Part shown: piece after piece, positions 1 to 10,115 of the stretch | Layout: every line of letters starts with the position of its first letter | How positions within the stretch are numbered: the stretch's first letter is position 1 | Assembly: GCA_021775965.1 (NCBI GenBank) | Contig: JAJFGV010000043.1 | Location: forward strand, 62,001-126,000 | Origin: Alphaproteobacteria bacterium | Lineage (GTDB): Bacteria; Pseudomonadota; Alphaproteobacteria; Micavibrionales; Micavibrionaceae | Direction of reading: 5' to 3' | Length of the DNA: 64,000 bases | Made by a program: the position numbers and the translations under genes | The notes under the pieces: model-generated | Databases searched by the model: none | The model's input: the letters and a program-made list of their open reading frames with translations, nothing else | What the model was told of the DNA's origin: nothing

Positions 1-465
1 ACAACACAAGTCGCGCAAAACCTGCCAACAGAAATCCTCGAGCGCAAAGTCACCGTTCACTTCAACGCCGACACAAACCGCGCCCTGCCATGGGATTTCA
101 AACCCGAACAACGCGAAATTGCCGTGAATATCGGCCAGCGTGCTTTGATTGCTTATGCCGCCCATAACAAAACCGCCAAACCCACCGCTGGCACCGCCAT
201 CTATAACGTCACGCCACTCAAAGTTGGCAAATATTTCCACAAAATCCAGTGTTTTTGCTTTGATGAGCAGATTTTAGGCCCCGGACAAAAGGTCTCGATG
301 CCGGTTATGTTTTATGTCGATCCAGCGATGGCTGAAGACCCCGGTATGGATGATGTTTCTGTAATTACGTTATCGTACACTTTTTTCCCGGCTGACTCTT
401 CTGCGCTTGAACAAGCGCTCGAGGCCTTTTACAATGAAGATAGCGTTTCGCAGGCAACCCACTGA
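1..465 (+). CDS. ctaG: Cytochrome c oxidase assembly protein CtaG/Cox11, 3' part
   Basis: C-terminal 154 residues of the Cox11/CtaG copper chaperone, which inserts the CuB copper into subunit I of cytochrome c oxidase from the periplasmic side. The reading frame is open from the first base, so the gene starts upstream of the window. The copper-binding CFCF motif is present in KIQCFCFDEQ, followed by the family-typical LGPGQKVSMPVMFYVDP and LSYTFFP. The N-terminal membrane anchor is outside the window. coxC follows 38 bases later on the same strand, the usual alphaproteobacterial order, so the two are probably cotranscribed. The tail after the LSYTFFP strand (about 25 residues) is ordinary for the family. 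Confidence 0.93.
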   Translation, partial: TTQVAQNLPTEILERKVTVHFNADTNRALPWDFKPEQREIAVNIGQRALIAYAAHNKTAKPTAGTAIYNVTPLKVGKYFHKIQCFCFDEQILGPGQKVSMPVMFYVDPAMAEDPGMDDVSVITLSYTFFPADSSALEQALEAFYNEDSVSQATH

Positions 466-503
466 TTACCCCATTCACGTCACCCCAGTACAGGACATAA
501 AAA

Positions 504-1358
504 ATGGCCGGAAATATTGAATACACCACGACAGGCAAACCGCACCCCTATCATCTGGTGCGCCCCAGCATCTGGCCCCTGATTGGCGCGCTGGCGGCGG
601 GTATTCTGGGCATGGGCGCTGTCATGTATATGCATGACGTGAAAGTTGCGGGCATACCGGTCGGCCTGAAAGGGGTCATCATCGGTCTTATCTCCGTTGC
701 ACTGGTCATGTTTTTTTGGTGGAAAGATGTCATTTTTGAATCCGTTGTTGAAAAAGCGCACACCTCCGAGGCCCAAACCGGGCTGCGTTACGGCATGGCG
801 CTGTTTATCTCTTCGGAGGTCATGTTTTTTGTCGCCTTCTTCTGGGCGTTTTTCAATGCCGCGCTTTTTCCGGTTGAGGCCATCGGTTTTGTCTGGCCAC
901 CGGAAAACATCGAAATTATTGAACCCTTTACCCTACCCTTCCTGATGACCATGATCCTGCTGCTTTCGGGTTGCACCGTGACATGGGCGCATCACGCGAT
1001 CCTTGACGGCAAAAACGACGAAGCCAAACAGGCGCTCGGCATCACCGTTCTACTTGGCGTTATCTTCCTTGGCTTTCAAATCTTTGAATACGCGCATGCC
1101 GCTTTTGGTTTCACTGACGGCATATACCCCTCGACCTTCTTCATGGCCACCGGCTTTCACGGCTTCCATGTTTTTGTCGGTACGATCTTCCTGTTTGTGT
1201 GCTGGCGCCGCGCGCATAAGGGGCACTTCACGCCGGATCGACATTTCGGTTTCGAAGCCGCCGCCTGGTACTGGCATTTTGTTGATGTCGTCTGGTTGTT
1301 CCTGTTCATCACCATTTACTGGTGGGGCAACACAGCCGGTGTCGACTTAAGACCGTAA
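504..1358 (+). CDS. coxC: Cytochrome c oxidase subunit III
   Basis: A 284-residue heme-copper oxidase subunit III, the membrane subunit that stabilises subunit I and lines a proton and oxygen path. Seven hydrophobic segments can be traced. Hallmarks are TSEAQTGLRYGMALFISSE around residues 87-105, FHGFHVFVGTIFL, and WYWHFVDVVWLFLF near residues 255-270. Length and motifs fit aa3-type oxidases. The gene sits between ctaG and a DUF983 gene in the same direction, which places it in the oxidase structural and assembly operon whose first genes lie upstream of the window. Confidence 0.96.
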   Translation: MAGNIEYTTTGKPHPYHLVRPSIWPLIGALAAGILGMGAVMYMHDVKVAGIPVGLKGVIIGLISVALVMFFWWKDVIFESVVEKAHTSEAQTGLRYGMALFISSEVMFFVAFFWAFFNAALFPVEAIGFVWPPENIEIIEPFTLPFLMTMILLLSGCTVTWAHHAILDGKNDEAKQALGITVLLGVIFLGFQIFEYAHAAFGFTDGIYPSTFFMATGFHGFHVFVGTIFLFVCWRRAHKGHFTPDRHFGFEAAAWYWHFVDVVWLFLFITIYWWGNTAGVDLRP

Positions 1359-1364
1359 GTAAAA

Positions 1365-1727
1365 ATGACCCCAGATTTTGAAATGTTAAAGCTTGGGCTG
1401 GCCTGTAAATGCCCAAGCTGCAAAGCGGGCAATTTGTTCAAACCCGGACTGCTGACACTCACCCTCAAAGACAAATGCGAAAGCTGCGGCCTTGATCTCG
1501 CCAAAAACGACAGCGCCGACGGCCCTGCCGTGTTCCTGATTTTCATTCTCGGATTTGCGCTAGTGCCACTGGCCCTGCTGGTTGAATTCACCCTGCACCC
1601 ACCGTTATGGCTGCACGCTATCATATGGAGCGTGGTGGCGCTTGGCATTACACTCGGCACATTAAAGCCACTGAAATCCTATATCATCGCCCTGCAATTC
1701 AAACACAGACCGGAGGATTGGGAATGA
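1365..1727 (+). CDS. DUF983 family membrane protein
   Basis: A 120-residue DUF983 protein. The N-terminus has a zinc-ribbon-like pattern, with Cys14, Cys16 and Cys19 in CKCPSC and Cys38 and Cys41 in CESC. Two hydrophobic segments follow at about 53-75 and 80-102. The family is regularly found between coxC and SURF1 in alphaproteobacteria and is presumed to help oxidase assembly, but its biochemical role is not established. It starts 6 bases after coxC and its stop overlaps the SURF1 start in an ATGA arrangement, so translational coupling is likely. Confidence 0.85.
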   Translation: MTPDFEMLKLGLACKCPSCKAGNLFKPGLLTLTLKDKCESCGLDLAKNDSADGPAVFLIFILGFALVPLALLVEFTLHPPLWLHAIIWSVVALGITLGTLKPLKSYIIALQFKHRPEDWE

Positions 1728-2404
1728 GCATCAAACTCCCCTTCTGGGCTACCATAATGACCGTGCTCGGCATTGCCGTTCTGTGCACTCTCGCCAACTG
1801 GCAACTCCAGCGCCTTGCCTGGAAAAGCGAGATCATCGCAAAACTCGACGCGGCCTATGAAAGTGAAAACTCAAAACCTCTAGACATCGAAAACTTTGAA
1901 GACGGTGACTTCACCTATGGCCACGTCAGCGGAACATTTCTTCCACACAAAGCCCTACTCCTCGGGCCACGAACCAAAGACGAAAAGATCGGCAATCATT
2001 TGATTGTTCCGCTAAAGCAAAAAAACGCGACCATCCTCATCAATATGGGCTGGACCGAATGGAATCTGGAAGAGCTCCCCATACACCACCTCAAAAATAA
2101 AAAAGTCTGGTTTGAGGGGTTAGCGCGCGCGCCTTACTGGAACTCATTTACCCCCGACAACGTCCCCAAACAAGATCTCTGGTACAAGCCCGACATCCAC
2201 AACATCGCTACCGCCAAAGACCTCAAAAATCCGGCGCCGTTTATACTTTACGCCGAGCATGCGTCACATAAATTCGACGCGGCCTTCCCCAACAACAAAC
2301 GCTGGTCACCGAATAACAACCATCTGCAATACGCCATCTTCTGGTTTACGATGGCGCTGACTCTGGCTGTAATTTATGTTCTGAGATTTCTTCGAAAAAC
2401 TTAA
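1724..2404 (+). CDS. SURF1 family cytochrome oxidase assembly protein
   Basis: A 226-residue SURF1 homologue, an inner-membrane protein with two transmembrane helices that helps insert heme a into oxidase subunit I. The first helix (about 7-25) runs into the typical NWQLQRLAWK. The periplasmic domain holds LGPRTKDEKIGNHLIVPL and INMGWTEW, and the second helix is at about 203-222. The start at 1724 is preferred over an upstream in-frame ATG at 1607 because it overlaps the DUF983 stop, has CGGAGG at 1711-1716, and gives the normal family N-terminus. It ends tail to tail with the M23 peptidase gene; the two stop codons share bases 2402-2403. Confidence 0.9.
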   Translation: MSIKLPFWATIMTVLGIAVLCTLANWQLQRLAWKSEIIAKLDAAYESENSKPLDIENFEDGDFTYGHVSGTFLPHKALLLGPRTKDEKIGNHLIVPLKQKNATILINMGWTEWNLEELPIHHLKNKKVWFEGLARAPYWNSFTPDNVPKQDLWYKPDIHNIATAKDLKNPAPFILYAEHASHKFDAAFPNNKRWSPNNNHLQYAIFWFTMALTLAVIYVLRFLRKT

Positions 2405-3963
2405 CGGAATGTTTTCTTTTCTTGCGGATCACGCTGCGCCAGCTTCAACCCATTAGCCAGCGAAACATATTGCTTGTGCAGTGATGCCATCAGCCCCTTA
2501 AAGCGCTTCATATTCTTACCCTGAAGCTTCTCGCCTGTCGGCAAATCAACCCGCTTCGGATTTACCTGCGCGCCATCAAGCATCACTTCATAATGCAGAT
2601 GCGGCCCTGTTGAGCGCCCGGTCGTGCCAACATAGCCGATCACCTGGCCCTGCTTAACACGTGCACCGGAACGCGCGCCCTTGGCAAATTTATGCATATG
2701 CGCATAGGCTGTCTTCAGGCTCGAATTGTGACGGATGCGCACATAATTGCCATAGCCGCCCTTGCGCCCGGCAATTTCAATCTTGCCATCACCGGCGGCG
2801 TAAATCGGCGTGCCGGTCGAGGCGGCAAAATCAATACCCTTATGCATTTTGTTGTAACCCAGCACAGGGTGTTTGCGCATACCAAAACCGGATGACAATC
2901 GCGCGCCGTCAATCGGCGTTTTCATCAAAGTCTTGCGGATGCTGCGCCCGTCTTCTTCAAAATAATCAGTATCGCCATTATCCATTTTAAATCGATAAAT
3001 CGGAATATCCGTACCGCCAACAGTGAGGCTTGCATACAAAACATCGCCGTAGCGCGCCACATCACCCTCATCGGTTTCATAAGCTTCATACAAAACCTCA
3101 ATTTTATCGCCCTGACGAATGTCACGCTGGAAATCAACATTCCAGGAATAAACGCGAATGACTTCCGCAATCACCGCCGCCGGTATACCGGCCTTCAACG
3201 CCGAGCCATATAACGACGTTTCAATTTTAGCATAGCTGGCATGAGGCTTCGCCTTGACTTCTTTTTCCTCCAGCTCTGCTTCAAATTTTTCTTCGCCTTC
3301 CTTGCTGACCGTCACTTCTTTTAAGGCATCGATTTTCATCTTCACTTCCGCCAGCTCCATGCCTTCATCTTCGGCCGGATCAAAACGCAGCTCGATCTCC
3401 TGACCGGCTTTAACCTTGCGCGGATCGTAATGATCGCTCAGCGCCTTCACGGCGTGATAGGCATCGGTGCCACTGACCCCGGCTTCTTGCAAAATACCGG
3501 CAATCGTATCGCCGCTGCCGAGCTTCACTGTGCGCTCACGCGGTACTTCCGGCGGCTTAATTGCAAAAGCCGCCCTTGATAAATTGCTGGAAAAACCACT
3601 GACAAAATTTTCTGTGATCTGTTTGACGTCATGAGACTGAAGCGGCTGGGACGCGACATCCGCCGCCGCAAGCCGCTCGTATTTTGCCTGAGCACCGAAT
3701 TGAACAAAAGCTTTCGAAACACCGGATGAGCCCAGCATCGTCACCAGCCCTGCCACCAGACAGGCTGCAACTCCCAATGTGTAGCGCAACCTGATCTTGT
3801 TGCCTCTGGTCAGAATATGACGCTGACGCAGGCGAATAAATCTATGAAGCGCAAGTTTTTGCTGTATTGACCTCAAAGGCACTATCAATAACCCCAACCC
3901 TGACAAAATTGAATTTTGTCCGAATAGCACAGCAAGTCTAGGATTCCAACCGTTACCAAACAT
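2401..3963 (-). CDS. M23 family metallopeptidase (peptidoglycan endopeptidase)
   Basis: A 520-residue membrane-anchored LytM/M23 protein. After a basic cytoplasmic stretch there is one transmembrane segment at about 61-80, then a LysM/OapA-like region around 140-200 (LGSGDTIAGILQEAGV). A linker rich in Glu and Lys follows, then the M23 domain in the last 170 residues. The zinc-site motifs are intact: HKGIDFA (H-x3-D) at about residue 372 and HLHYEV near 455, so it should be an active endopeptidase that cuts peptide cross-bridges in the periplasm. The start could lie at a later codon because the first 40 residues are not typical. Convergent with SURF1. Confidence 0.9.
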   Translation of the reverse strand: MFGNGWNPRLAVLFGQNSILSGLGLLIVPLRSIQQKLALHRFIRLRQRHILTRGNKIRLRYTLGVAACLVAGLVTMLGSSGVSKAFVQFGAQAKYERLAAADVASQPLQSHDVKQITENFVSGFSSNLSRAAFAIKPPEVPRERTVKLGSGDTIAGILQEAGVSGTDAYHAVKALSDHYDPRKVKAGQEIELRFDPAEDEGMELAEVKMKIDALKEVTVSKEGEEKFEAELEEKEVKAKPHASYAKIETSLYGSALKAGIPAAVIAEVIRVYSWNVDFQRDIRQGDKIEVLYEAYETDEGDVARYGDVLYASLTVGGTDIPIYRFKMDNGDTDYFEEDGRSIRKTLMKTPIDGARLSSGFGMRKHPVLGYNKMHKGIDFAASTGTPIYAAGDGKIEIAGRKGGYGNYVRIRHNSSLKTAYAHMHKFAKGARSGARVKQGQVIGYVGTTGRSTGPHLHYEVMLDGAQVNPKRVDLPTGEKLQGKNMKRFKGLMASLHKQYVSLANGLKLAQRDPQEKKTFR

Positions 3964-4058
3964 GTTTCCCCGAAAGAGCTATGGATAAAATTAAGACCGC
4001 AAGAGCGCCAATTTACGCCTTGCCGTCTCTCATATATTCATAACGTTTACTCAAGTCT

Positions 4059-4571
4059 TCAAACTCCGCATTCCTTTGAAATGGCATCATGCGCTGCGCC
4101 CGAGCCCTTAAGACCGTATGTATCCTTGGTCGCCGTGCCACGTGAAGACGTACCCGCTACCACCATTTTAGAACCGGTTCTAATTTTGTTGGCCAAAACA
4201 TTATCTGTCTCTGCATCCGGCGCCCAGGCCGTATCGTCCTGCGTGAACAACACATTGCGACTGCCGTCTATTGTAATCGTAGCGTCACCGCCGGGTTTAT
4301 AGCTGTAGCCGGTAATATAGCTAAACACATTCTTGGTGCCTTCGGCCGGACGATGCGTCACCAGCGCGAATATCTCGCCGCGACTGCTATACTTGCCTTC
4401 GGCCTTCTTCGGCTGGCTGGCCATGTAACAAACTTTGTTACCATCTTCGATAAACACATAGGCCGACCAATCGCCATGCGACCCGATCAGGCGCGGCTCA
4501 CCGGCCATAGCGCTCTGGCTCCCGATTACCCCTATTGTCAAAACTGTAATAAGACACAGAACCTTGTTCAT
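4059..4571 (-). CDS. Invasion-associated locus B (IalB) family secreted protein
   Basis: A 170-residue exported protein. A signal peptide runs from MNKVLCLITVLTIGVIG to SAMA, followed by the mature start GEPRLIGSHGDWSAYV. The GDW-x-A-Y start, the Cys in NKVCYMAS, the central FALVTHRP and the C-terminal SKECGV match the IalB family found widely in alphaproteobacteria. Its original link is to Bartonella erythrocyte invasion, but in free-living species the function is unknown. The start at 4571 is chosen because a strong AAGGAAA lies just upstream and the signal peptide begins there; a longer frame reaches 4634 but adds non-signal residues. Confidence 0.75.
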   Translation of the reverse strand: MNKVLCLITVLTIGVIGSQSAMAGEPRLIGSHGDWSAYVFIEDGNKVCYMASQPKKAEGKYSSRGEIFALVTHRPAEGTKNVFSYITGYSYKPGGDATITIDGSRNVLFTQDDTAWAPDAETDNVLANKIRTGSKMVVAGTSSRGTATKDTYGLKGSGAAHDAISKECGV

Positions 4572-4690
4572 GACATTTCCTTTAAGTTTTTTATGATATT
4601 TCCAGATAAACGGAACACCCGAGAAGAAAACCACCGTAGCACTTATTATACGCCCGATGCAAAGGATGTCGAGAGCCTAATTTTCCTCAA

Positions 4691-5221
4691 TTATCGTCGT
4701 GTTTTGCGGCGATGTATATGAGGTTTTGGAGGCTCTTTTTCAGCCTTGGGACCACCGGCACGCACCGGGCGCTCAGCAAACCGTCCCATAGACAGCATTC
4801 TGTCATACATGATCAAAGCCCCGGCCACCCCCACATTTACACAAAATTTCATTGGAATTTTGACGATATGATCACACCGCTCTACAAGCTCCGGCGATAG
4901 CGAACCCATTTCCGGCCCCAAAATATAGGCCGCGCGGGTTGGATGACGAAAACTCGGCAATTCTATAGAGTTTTCCACAAATTCTATGCCGACCAGCGAG
5001 CATTCCATCGGCAAATCCAGCGTCTCAACATTTTCATATTGGTAATAAGGCACATGGTCAAAAGCGTCAGACGTGTCGGAAACCTTCATAGCTCGAATAT
5101 CCACGTCCGGCGCGATGGCAAAAAAGAAGCTGGCACCAAAGGCATGGCTCGAGCGCACAAGATTGCCGACATTGGCCTCCTTGCTGATCCCTTCCACCCC
5201 AACACCAAAATACCCGCGCAT
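4691..5221 (-). CDS. SpoU/TrmH family RNA 2'-O-ribose methyltransferase
   Basis: A 176-residue SPOUT methyltransferase consisting of the catalytic knot domain only. The three SpoU motifs can be read: SKEANVGNLVRSSHAFGA near the start (motif 1), AAYILGPEMGSLSPE around 100 (motif 2) and IPMKFCVNVGVAGALIMYDR around 125-145 (motif 3). In motif 3 the usual Ser-Leu-Asn is Val-Asn-Val, a modest departure. A basic tail rich in Pro, Lys and Arg may contact RNA. The substrate (tRNA or rRNA position) cannot be told from the sequence. It lies 3 bases downstream of the racemase gene and probably shares its transcript. Confidence 0.85.
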   Translation of the reverse strand: MRGYFGVGVEGISKEANVGNLVRSSHAFGASFFFAIAPDVDIRAMKVSDTSDAFDHVPYYQYENVETLDLPMECSLVGIEFVENSIELPSFRHPTRAAYILGPEMGSLSPELVERCDHIVKIPMKFCVNVGVAGALIMYDRMLSMGRFAERPVRAGGPKAEKEPPKPHIHRRKTRR

Positions 5222-5224
5222 GTC

Positions 5225-5917
5225 CTAATCCTCAAAAGCGTGTTTCAACGCTTCTTCCACATGAATTCTTGTCGTATCGAACACCTGAATGTTCACATCC
5301 TTCGGCCCGATCAGCTTGGTAATTTCGGTGCAGCCAAGAATAACGCCCTGCGCGCCCTGCTGCTCAAGACCGGCTATAATCCCTTTATAGCTCTCACGCG
5401 ATTCATCACTCACGATACCACGAACCAACTCGTCATAAATGATGCCACTCACAATCTCCTGACCTTCTTTATCCGGAACCAACGCCTCAATGCCATGTGC
5501 TTTCAAACGGTCCTTATAAAAATCTTCCGCCATCGTATGAATGGTGCCCAGCAGAGCAATCCTCGACAGACCAGCCTCTTGAATTCTATCCGCCGTCGCA
5601 TCGGCCAGATGTAAAAACGGAATATCGATTGCCGCCTCAATCTGCGCAGCCACCTTGTGCATCGTGTTGGTGGCAAGAAGAATAAAATCCGCTCCGCCGC
5701 GTTGCAGATTGGCTGCCTGCGTGGCCAAAATCTCCCCTTGCGTCTCCCAGTCACCTTTTTGTTTGAGATCATAAAATTCCTGAAAATCGACAGAGGCAAT
5801 AATCGTCTTCGCATTGTGATTGCCACCCAATCGCTCGCGCACACCCTCGTTCAACCAACGATAATACGTCATCGTCGATTCCGGGCTCAGACCGCCAATG
5901 ATACCGATTGTTTTCAT
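5225..5917 (-). CDS. Aspartate/glutamate racemase family protein (YgeA-like)
   Basis: A 230-residue member of the PLP-independent Asp/Glu racemase superfamily. It starts with KTIGIIGGLSPEST and carries the two active-site segments ATNTMHK (about residue 84) and LGCTEI (about residue 195). The first segment has Thr where classical racemases have Cys, while the second keeps Cys. This Thr/Cys pair is typical of broad-specificity amino-acid racemases of the YgeA type, so the substrate need not be aspartate. It lies 2 bases after acetoacetyl-CoA synthetase and 3 bases before the SpoU gene, which suggests one transcript. Confidence 0.85.
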   Translation of the reverse strand: MKTIGIIGGLSPESTMTYYRWLNEGVRERLGGNHNAKTIIASVDFQEFYDLKQKGDWETQGEILATQAANLQRGGADFILLATNTMHKVAAQIEAAIDIPFLHLADATADRIQEAGLSRIALLGTIHTMAEDFYKDRLKAHGIEALVPDKEGQEIVSGIIYDELVRGIVSDESRESYKGIIAGLEQQGAQGVILGCTEITKLIGPKDVNIQVFDTTRIHVEEALKHAFED

Positions 5918-5919
5918 GA

Positions 5920-7878
5920 TTAGCTCGATAGCTCCGGCAGATCCTTATACATCTCCAGTGCCTCCGGGTTGGCCAGCGCTTCAACATTCTTCACCTTACG
6001 CCCCATCACCACGTCACGCACGGCGAGCTCGGTAATCTTGCCGCTTTTGGTGCGCGGAATATCGGCCACCTGGATCACCTTGGCCGGCATATGACGGGGG
6101 CTGGCCCCGGTGCGAATACGTGTCTTGATCTCCTTGATCAAACCCTCATCCAGTGTATGCCCGCTTTTAAGCACCACAAATAAAATCACGCGCACATCGC
6201 CATCCCAGTCCTGCCCAACCGCGATGCTTTCGGCCACGGCTTCAACCTGCTCAACCTGACGATAAATCTCTGACGTGCCTATCCGCACCCCGCCGGGATT
6301 TAATGTTGCATCGCTGCGCCCGTGAATAATAAATCCACCATGCGGTGTTTTCTCTACCCAGTCGCCGTGACACCAGATGTCATCGAAACGCTCAAAATAC
6401 GCACCCCTATACTTCGCATCACCCTCATCATCCCAAAAGCCAACCGGCATACACGGAAATGGCTCGGTACAAACCAGCTCGCCGCTGGCCCCGCTCGCAG
6501 ACGTCCCATCCTCGTCAAACACATCCACCGCCATGCCAAGCCCCGGCCCTTGTATCTCCCCGCGCCAAACCGGCGAGAGCGGATTGCCGAGCATAAAACA
6601 CGACACAATATCCGTACCGCCCGAAATCGACGCCAGATGCAGATCAGACTTTATATGCTCATAAACGTAATCAAAACTTTCATGCACCAGCGGCGATCCA
6701 GTCGACGCCATCGTGCGCAGCGCACTCAAATCATGCCCCTCACCCGGCTTCAATCCATTCACCTTCAACGCATCGATATATTTCGCGCTTGTGCCAAAAA
6801 ATGTGCATTGATGCTTGCTCGTATAATCCCACAAAACATTCCCATCGGGATAAAACGGCGAGCCATCAAACAGCAAGATCGTCGCCTCGCACGCCAGTGC
6901 AGACACCAGCCAGTTCCACATCATCCAGCCACAGGTGGTGAAATAAAACACCTTGTCGCCCGGCTTCACATCACAATGCAGCTTGTGTTCCTTCAAATGC
7001 TGGATCAGCGTCCCGCCATGACCATGGACAATACATTTCGGCACGCCCGTGGTGCCGGAAGAGAACATAATGAACAACGGATGATTAAATTCGACGCGAT
7101 TAAATTCCACATCGCCCGGTTCAAAACCATCCAGAAATTCCGCCTGAGAAACCGTCCCGTCCAATGCACCCTTGCCAAGGAACGGTACAATGACCGTCTT
7201 CTCCAACCCTTTTATCTGCGGCTGCACTTCCTTGATCTTGGCAAGGCAATCGACTTCCTTGCCGTTGTAATAATAACCATCAACGCTGACCAAAATCTTC
7301 GGCTCGATCTGACCAAAGCGGTCAATCACGCCCTGCACACCGAAATCGGGCGAGGCCGAAGACCAGATCGCGCCCAATGATGTCGCCGCCAGCATCGCAA
7401 CAATCGTCTCCGGGATATTGGGCATATAACCGGCCACGCGGTCGCCCTCTTTAACTCCCGCTGCCTTAAACGCCTGCTGCCACTTTGATACCTGCTCATA
7501 TAATTCTTTGAAACTTAAAGACCGCTCTTCCGCTTTTTCATTGCGAAAGACAATCGCCGTTTCCCCATCACGACGACGCAACAAATTTTCGGCAAAATTC
7601 ACCCGCCCTTGCGGAAAGAACTGCGCGCCGAACATCTTATCCGGGTCGGAAAGTACCGCATCACCCTTGTCGCCAATCACACCACAAAAATCCCAGACCT
7701 TGTCCCAGAAATCTTCTTGATTCTCAACCGACCAACGCCACAACGCCTGATAGTCAGGAAAACTCTGCCCGGTTTCGCTTTCAGCCTTTTCGTTAAAATC
7801 ACCCAAAATGGTCCGCGCCCCCGATGGTGTCCAAAGGGGCAATTCATGCTTATTGGTATCCTGCGCTGCTTCTGTCAT
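5920..7878 (-). CDS. Acetoacetyl-CoA synthetase
   Basis: A 652-residue ANL-superfamily acyl-CoA synthetase of the acetoacetate-CoA ligase type, converting acetoacetate, ATP and CoA to acetoacetyl-CoA for ketone-body or polyhydroxybutyrate metabolism. Motifs are the ATP-binding [19 protein letters not shown], the [10 protein letters not shown] segment typical of acetyl and acetoacetyl-CoA synthetases, [26 protein letters not shown], and the C-terminal catalytic lysine region [11 protein letters not shown]. The start at 7878 is preferred because GAGG stands 9 bases upstream; an in-frame ATG at 7923 adds 15 residues. It is the first gene of a minus-strand run with the racemase and SpoU genes, divergent from the dsbD-like gene. 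Confidence 0.9.
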   Translation of the reverse strand: MTEAAQDTNKHELPLWTPSGARTILGDFNEKAESETGQSFPDYQALWRWSVENQEDFWDKVWDFCGVIGDKGDAVLSDPDKMFGAQFFPQGRVNFAENLLRRRDGETAIVFRNEKAEERSLSFKELYEQVSKWQQAFKAAGVKEGDRVAGYMPNIPETIVAMLAATSLGAIWSSASPDFGVQGVIDRFGQIEPKILVSVDGYYYNGKEVDCLAKIKEVQPQIKGLEKTVIVPFLGKGALDGTVSQAEFLDGFEPGDVEFNRVEFNHPLFIMFSSGTTGVPKCIVHGHGGTLIQHLKEHKLHCDVKPGDKVFYFTTCGWMMWNWLVSALACEATILLFDGSPFYPDGNVLWDYTSKHQCTFFGTSAKYIDALKVNGLKPGEGHDLSALRTMASTGSPLVHESFDYVYEHIKSDLHLASISGGTDIVSCFMLGNPLSPVWRGEIQGPGLGMAVDVFDEDGTSASGASGELVCTEPFPCMPVGFWDDEGDAKYRGAYFERFDDIWCHGDWVEKTPHGGFIIHGRSDATLNPGGVRIGTSEIYRQVEQVEAVAESIAVGQDWDGDVRVILFVVLKSGHTLDEGLIKEIKTRIRTGASPRHMPAKVIQVADIPRTKSGKITELAVRDVVMGRKVKNVEALANPEALEMYKDLPELSS

Positions 7879-7983
7879 AAAATCCTCGCTTTTCGGCCTC
7901 CACCATGACAATTTCTGTAACATATTGTCAAGAAACGCCGAATCTTTCTGTATGTTTAACCGGATTGGCGCTACATTAATAAC

Positions 7984-10104
7984 ATGAGATTGATCAAAAT
8001 TCTTTTTCTAATGATGGTTTCCCTGATGCTTTTTCAGGGCGCTCACGCACAAGATGGCGATGAAGAAAACCAGCCCGACCAGTACGTTAAAATCCGCCTG
8101 CTGACCGAACGCAACACCGTCCAACCCGGCGATGAAATCCTGATCGGCATTGAACAAAGCATTTACCCAGAATGGCACACATACTGGATCAATCCCGGCG
8201 ATTCCGGCGCAGAGCCACGCATAACATGGGATTTACCCGGCGGCTTTTCCGTTGGTGACATCCACTGGCCGACCCCACATAAAATCCCTTACGGACCACT
8301 GATGAATTTCGGCTATAGCGACAATGCGATTTTGATGCAGAAATTAACTGTGCCCGAAACCCTGCCTGACGGCCCGTTAACCCTCACCGCGACGCTCGAC
8401 ATTCTCGTTTGCAAAGATATCTGCATCCCCGAATCCGGGGAATATACGATCACGCTTAATGATCCTTCCACGCCACCGGAAGACAACAGCGCTTACCTCG
8501 CCAAAGCGCAAGCAAACCTGCCTGTACCGGTTCCGTGGCATGCGTCTTATGAAGTCGACGGGGAAAATGTCACCCTCAAAGTCAAAAGCGACAATATTTC
8601 ATTCGACGGTATCAAGCCGGAAGGGTTTGAATTTTTTCCGCTGGAATGGGGACTGGTCGATAATCCAACCCCGGCCAAAACCACCTTGTACCAAAATGAA
8701 ATTGTCATGACGCAGGGGCGTGGTGAAAGGCCACTCGATGAAGTTAAATCCACCAAAATAATCCTCGCCTTCACCAACAGCCAGAACCAGCGGCAAGCGG
8801 TTTCCTTCATTGCATCATACGCTCCAACGGGCGGAACAAACACGGGCACAGGAACAAAAAAAAACCAAGCCTCTTCCACAGGCATTGTCAAAGCCTTACT
8901 CTTCGCGCTGATCGGCGGATTGATCCTCAATCTCATGCCATGCGTTTTTCCAGTGCTCTCCATCAAAGCTTTGTCACTCGCCAAATCCGCAGAAAAAGAT
9001 CCCGGCCATGCCAAACTCAGCGGCCTGACCTACACCGCTGGCGTGATGCTGAGCTTTATTGCCATCGCCGCCGTTCTCATCAGCCTCAAAAGTGCCGGGG
9101 CCGGAATCGGTTGGGGGTTTCAATTACAAGACCCGCTGGTCGTCGCGGCGCTCGCTTATCTGCTTTTTATTATTGGCCTCAACCTCACCGGCGTGTTTGA
9201 AATCAGTGGCCATTTCGGCAATTTCGGTGACAAACTCACGCAAGGCGATGGCCTTGCCGGCTCATTCTTTACCGGTGTGCTCGCCACATTGGTGGCCACA
9301 CCCTGCACTGCCCCGTTTATGGCGGCTGCCATCGGCTATGCCCTCATCCAGCCCTCCTATGTGTCCCTAAGCATTTTTGCAGCCTTAGGGTTTGGCCTCG
9401 CGCTTCCCTATTTGGCCCTGTCTTTTGTCCCGGCGCTGCAACGCATATTGCCCAAACCCGGTGCCTGGATGAACACCTTCCGCCAGTTCCTCGCCTTTCC
9501 GATGTTTGCCTCTGCCATGTGGCTGGTCTGGGTACTGTCACAACAAACCGATTCCATGGGGCTTTTTAATATCCTCATGGGGCTGGTCATACTGGCCTTT
9601 GGATTCTGGCTACTCAACCACAGCCCTGAGAAAAAATCCGCCAAAACGATTGTTCAAATTTTAGCAGCCTTGGCCTTCCTCTCTGCTGTCCTTTTCCTGC
9701 CCTTTAATGCAAAAGAAAACGAGGCACCACGGATCGAATCCCTGTCCTTTGGCGAAACCTACACCCCGGAAAAGCTTGCCAACGCTTTGCTCACAGACGA
9801 TCCGGTCTTTGTTGAGATGACCGCCGCCTGGTGTATCACTTGTAAAGTTAATCACGCCGTTGCCATTGACATAGACTCCACGCGCAAACTTTTTACTGAT
9901 AAAAATATCAATTATCTCATAGGTGATTGGACGAATTACGACCCCGAGATCACAGAATTTTTAAATTCCTATGGACGGAACGGCGTTCCGATCTACGTCT
10001 ATTATGCACCGAGAGATATTGTAACCGGTGACCGGCCCAAGCCGAAATTATTACCGCAGGTTTTAACGCCTTCGATCGTAGAAAGAGAATTAAACAAGCT
10101 ATAG
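7984..10104 (+). CDS. DsbD-like thiol:disulfide interchange protein
   Basis: A 706-residue membrane redox protein. After a signal peptide (cleavage near AHAQ) comes a periplasmic N-terminal DsbD-like domain up to about residue 290. It contains Cys pairs such as [11 protein letters not shown]. The DsbD transmembrane domain follows (about 300-580), with the paired cysteines in [10 protein letters not shown] (about 317) and TPCTAPFM (about 439). A C-terminal thioredoxin domain has WCITCK near residue 616. It passes electrons from cytoplasmic thioredoxin to periplasmic partners. The redoxin gene 11 bases downstream is the probable partner or client. The length exceeds E. coli DsbD because the N-terminal region is larger, as in many alphaproteobacteria. 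Confidence 0.9.
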   Translation: MRLIKILFLMMVSLMLFQGAHAQDGDEENQPDQYVKIRLLTERNTVQPGDEILIGIEQSIYPEWHTYWINPGDSGAEPRITWDLPGGFSVGDIHWPTPHKIPYGPLMNFGYSDNAILMQKLTVPETLPDGPLTLTATLDILVCKDICIPESGEYTITLNDPSTPPEDNSAYLAKAQANLPVPVPWHASYEVDGENVTLKVKSDNISFDGIKPEGFEFFPLEWGLVDNPTPAKTTLYQNEIVMTQGRGERPLDEVKSTKIILAFTNSQNQRQAVSFIASYAPTGGTNTGTGTKKNQASSTGIVKALLFALIGGLILNLMPCVFPVLSIKALSLAKSAEKDPGHAKLSGLTYTAGVMLSFIAIAAVLISLKSAGAGIGWGFQLQDPLVVAALAYLLFIIGLNLTGVFEISGHFGNFGDKLTQGDGLAGSFFTGVLATLVATPCTAPFMAAAIGYALIQPSYVSLSIFAALGFGLALPYLALSFVPALQRILPKPGAWMNTFRQFLAFPMFASAMWLVWVLSQQTDSMGLFNILMGLVILAFGFWLLNHSPEKKSAKTIVQILAALAFLSAVLFLPFNAKENEAPRIESLSFGETYTPEKLANALLTDDPVFVEMTAAWCITCKVNHAVAIDIDSTRKLFTDKNINYLIGDWTNYDPEITEFLNSYGRNGVPIYVYYAPRDIVTGDRPKPKLLPQVLTPSIVERELNKL

Positions 10105-10115
10105 GGAGATTTGAG

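Noticed and set aside
4943-5614. Plus-strand frame of 223 codons across the SpoU and racemase genes
   Set aside because: It spans two real minus-strand genes and shows no recognisable domain.
6322-7380. Long plus-strand frame (352 codons) opposite acetoacetyl-CoA synthetase
   Set aside because: It is antisense to a full-length enzyme with intact motifs, its translation is rich in Arg, His and Pro as expected of a complementary frame, and it has no ribosome site.
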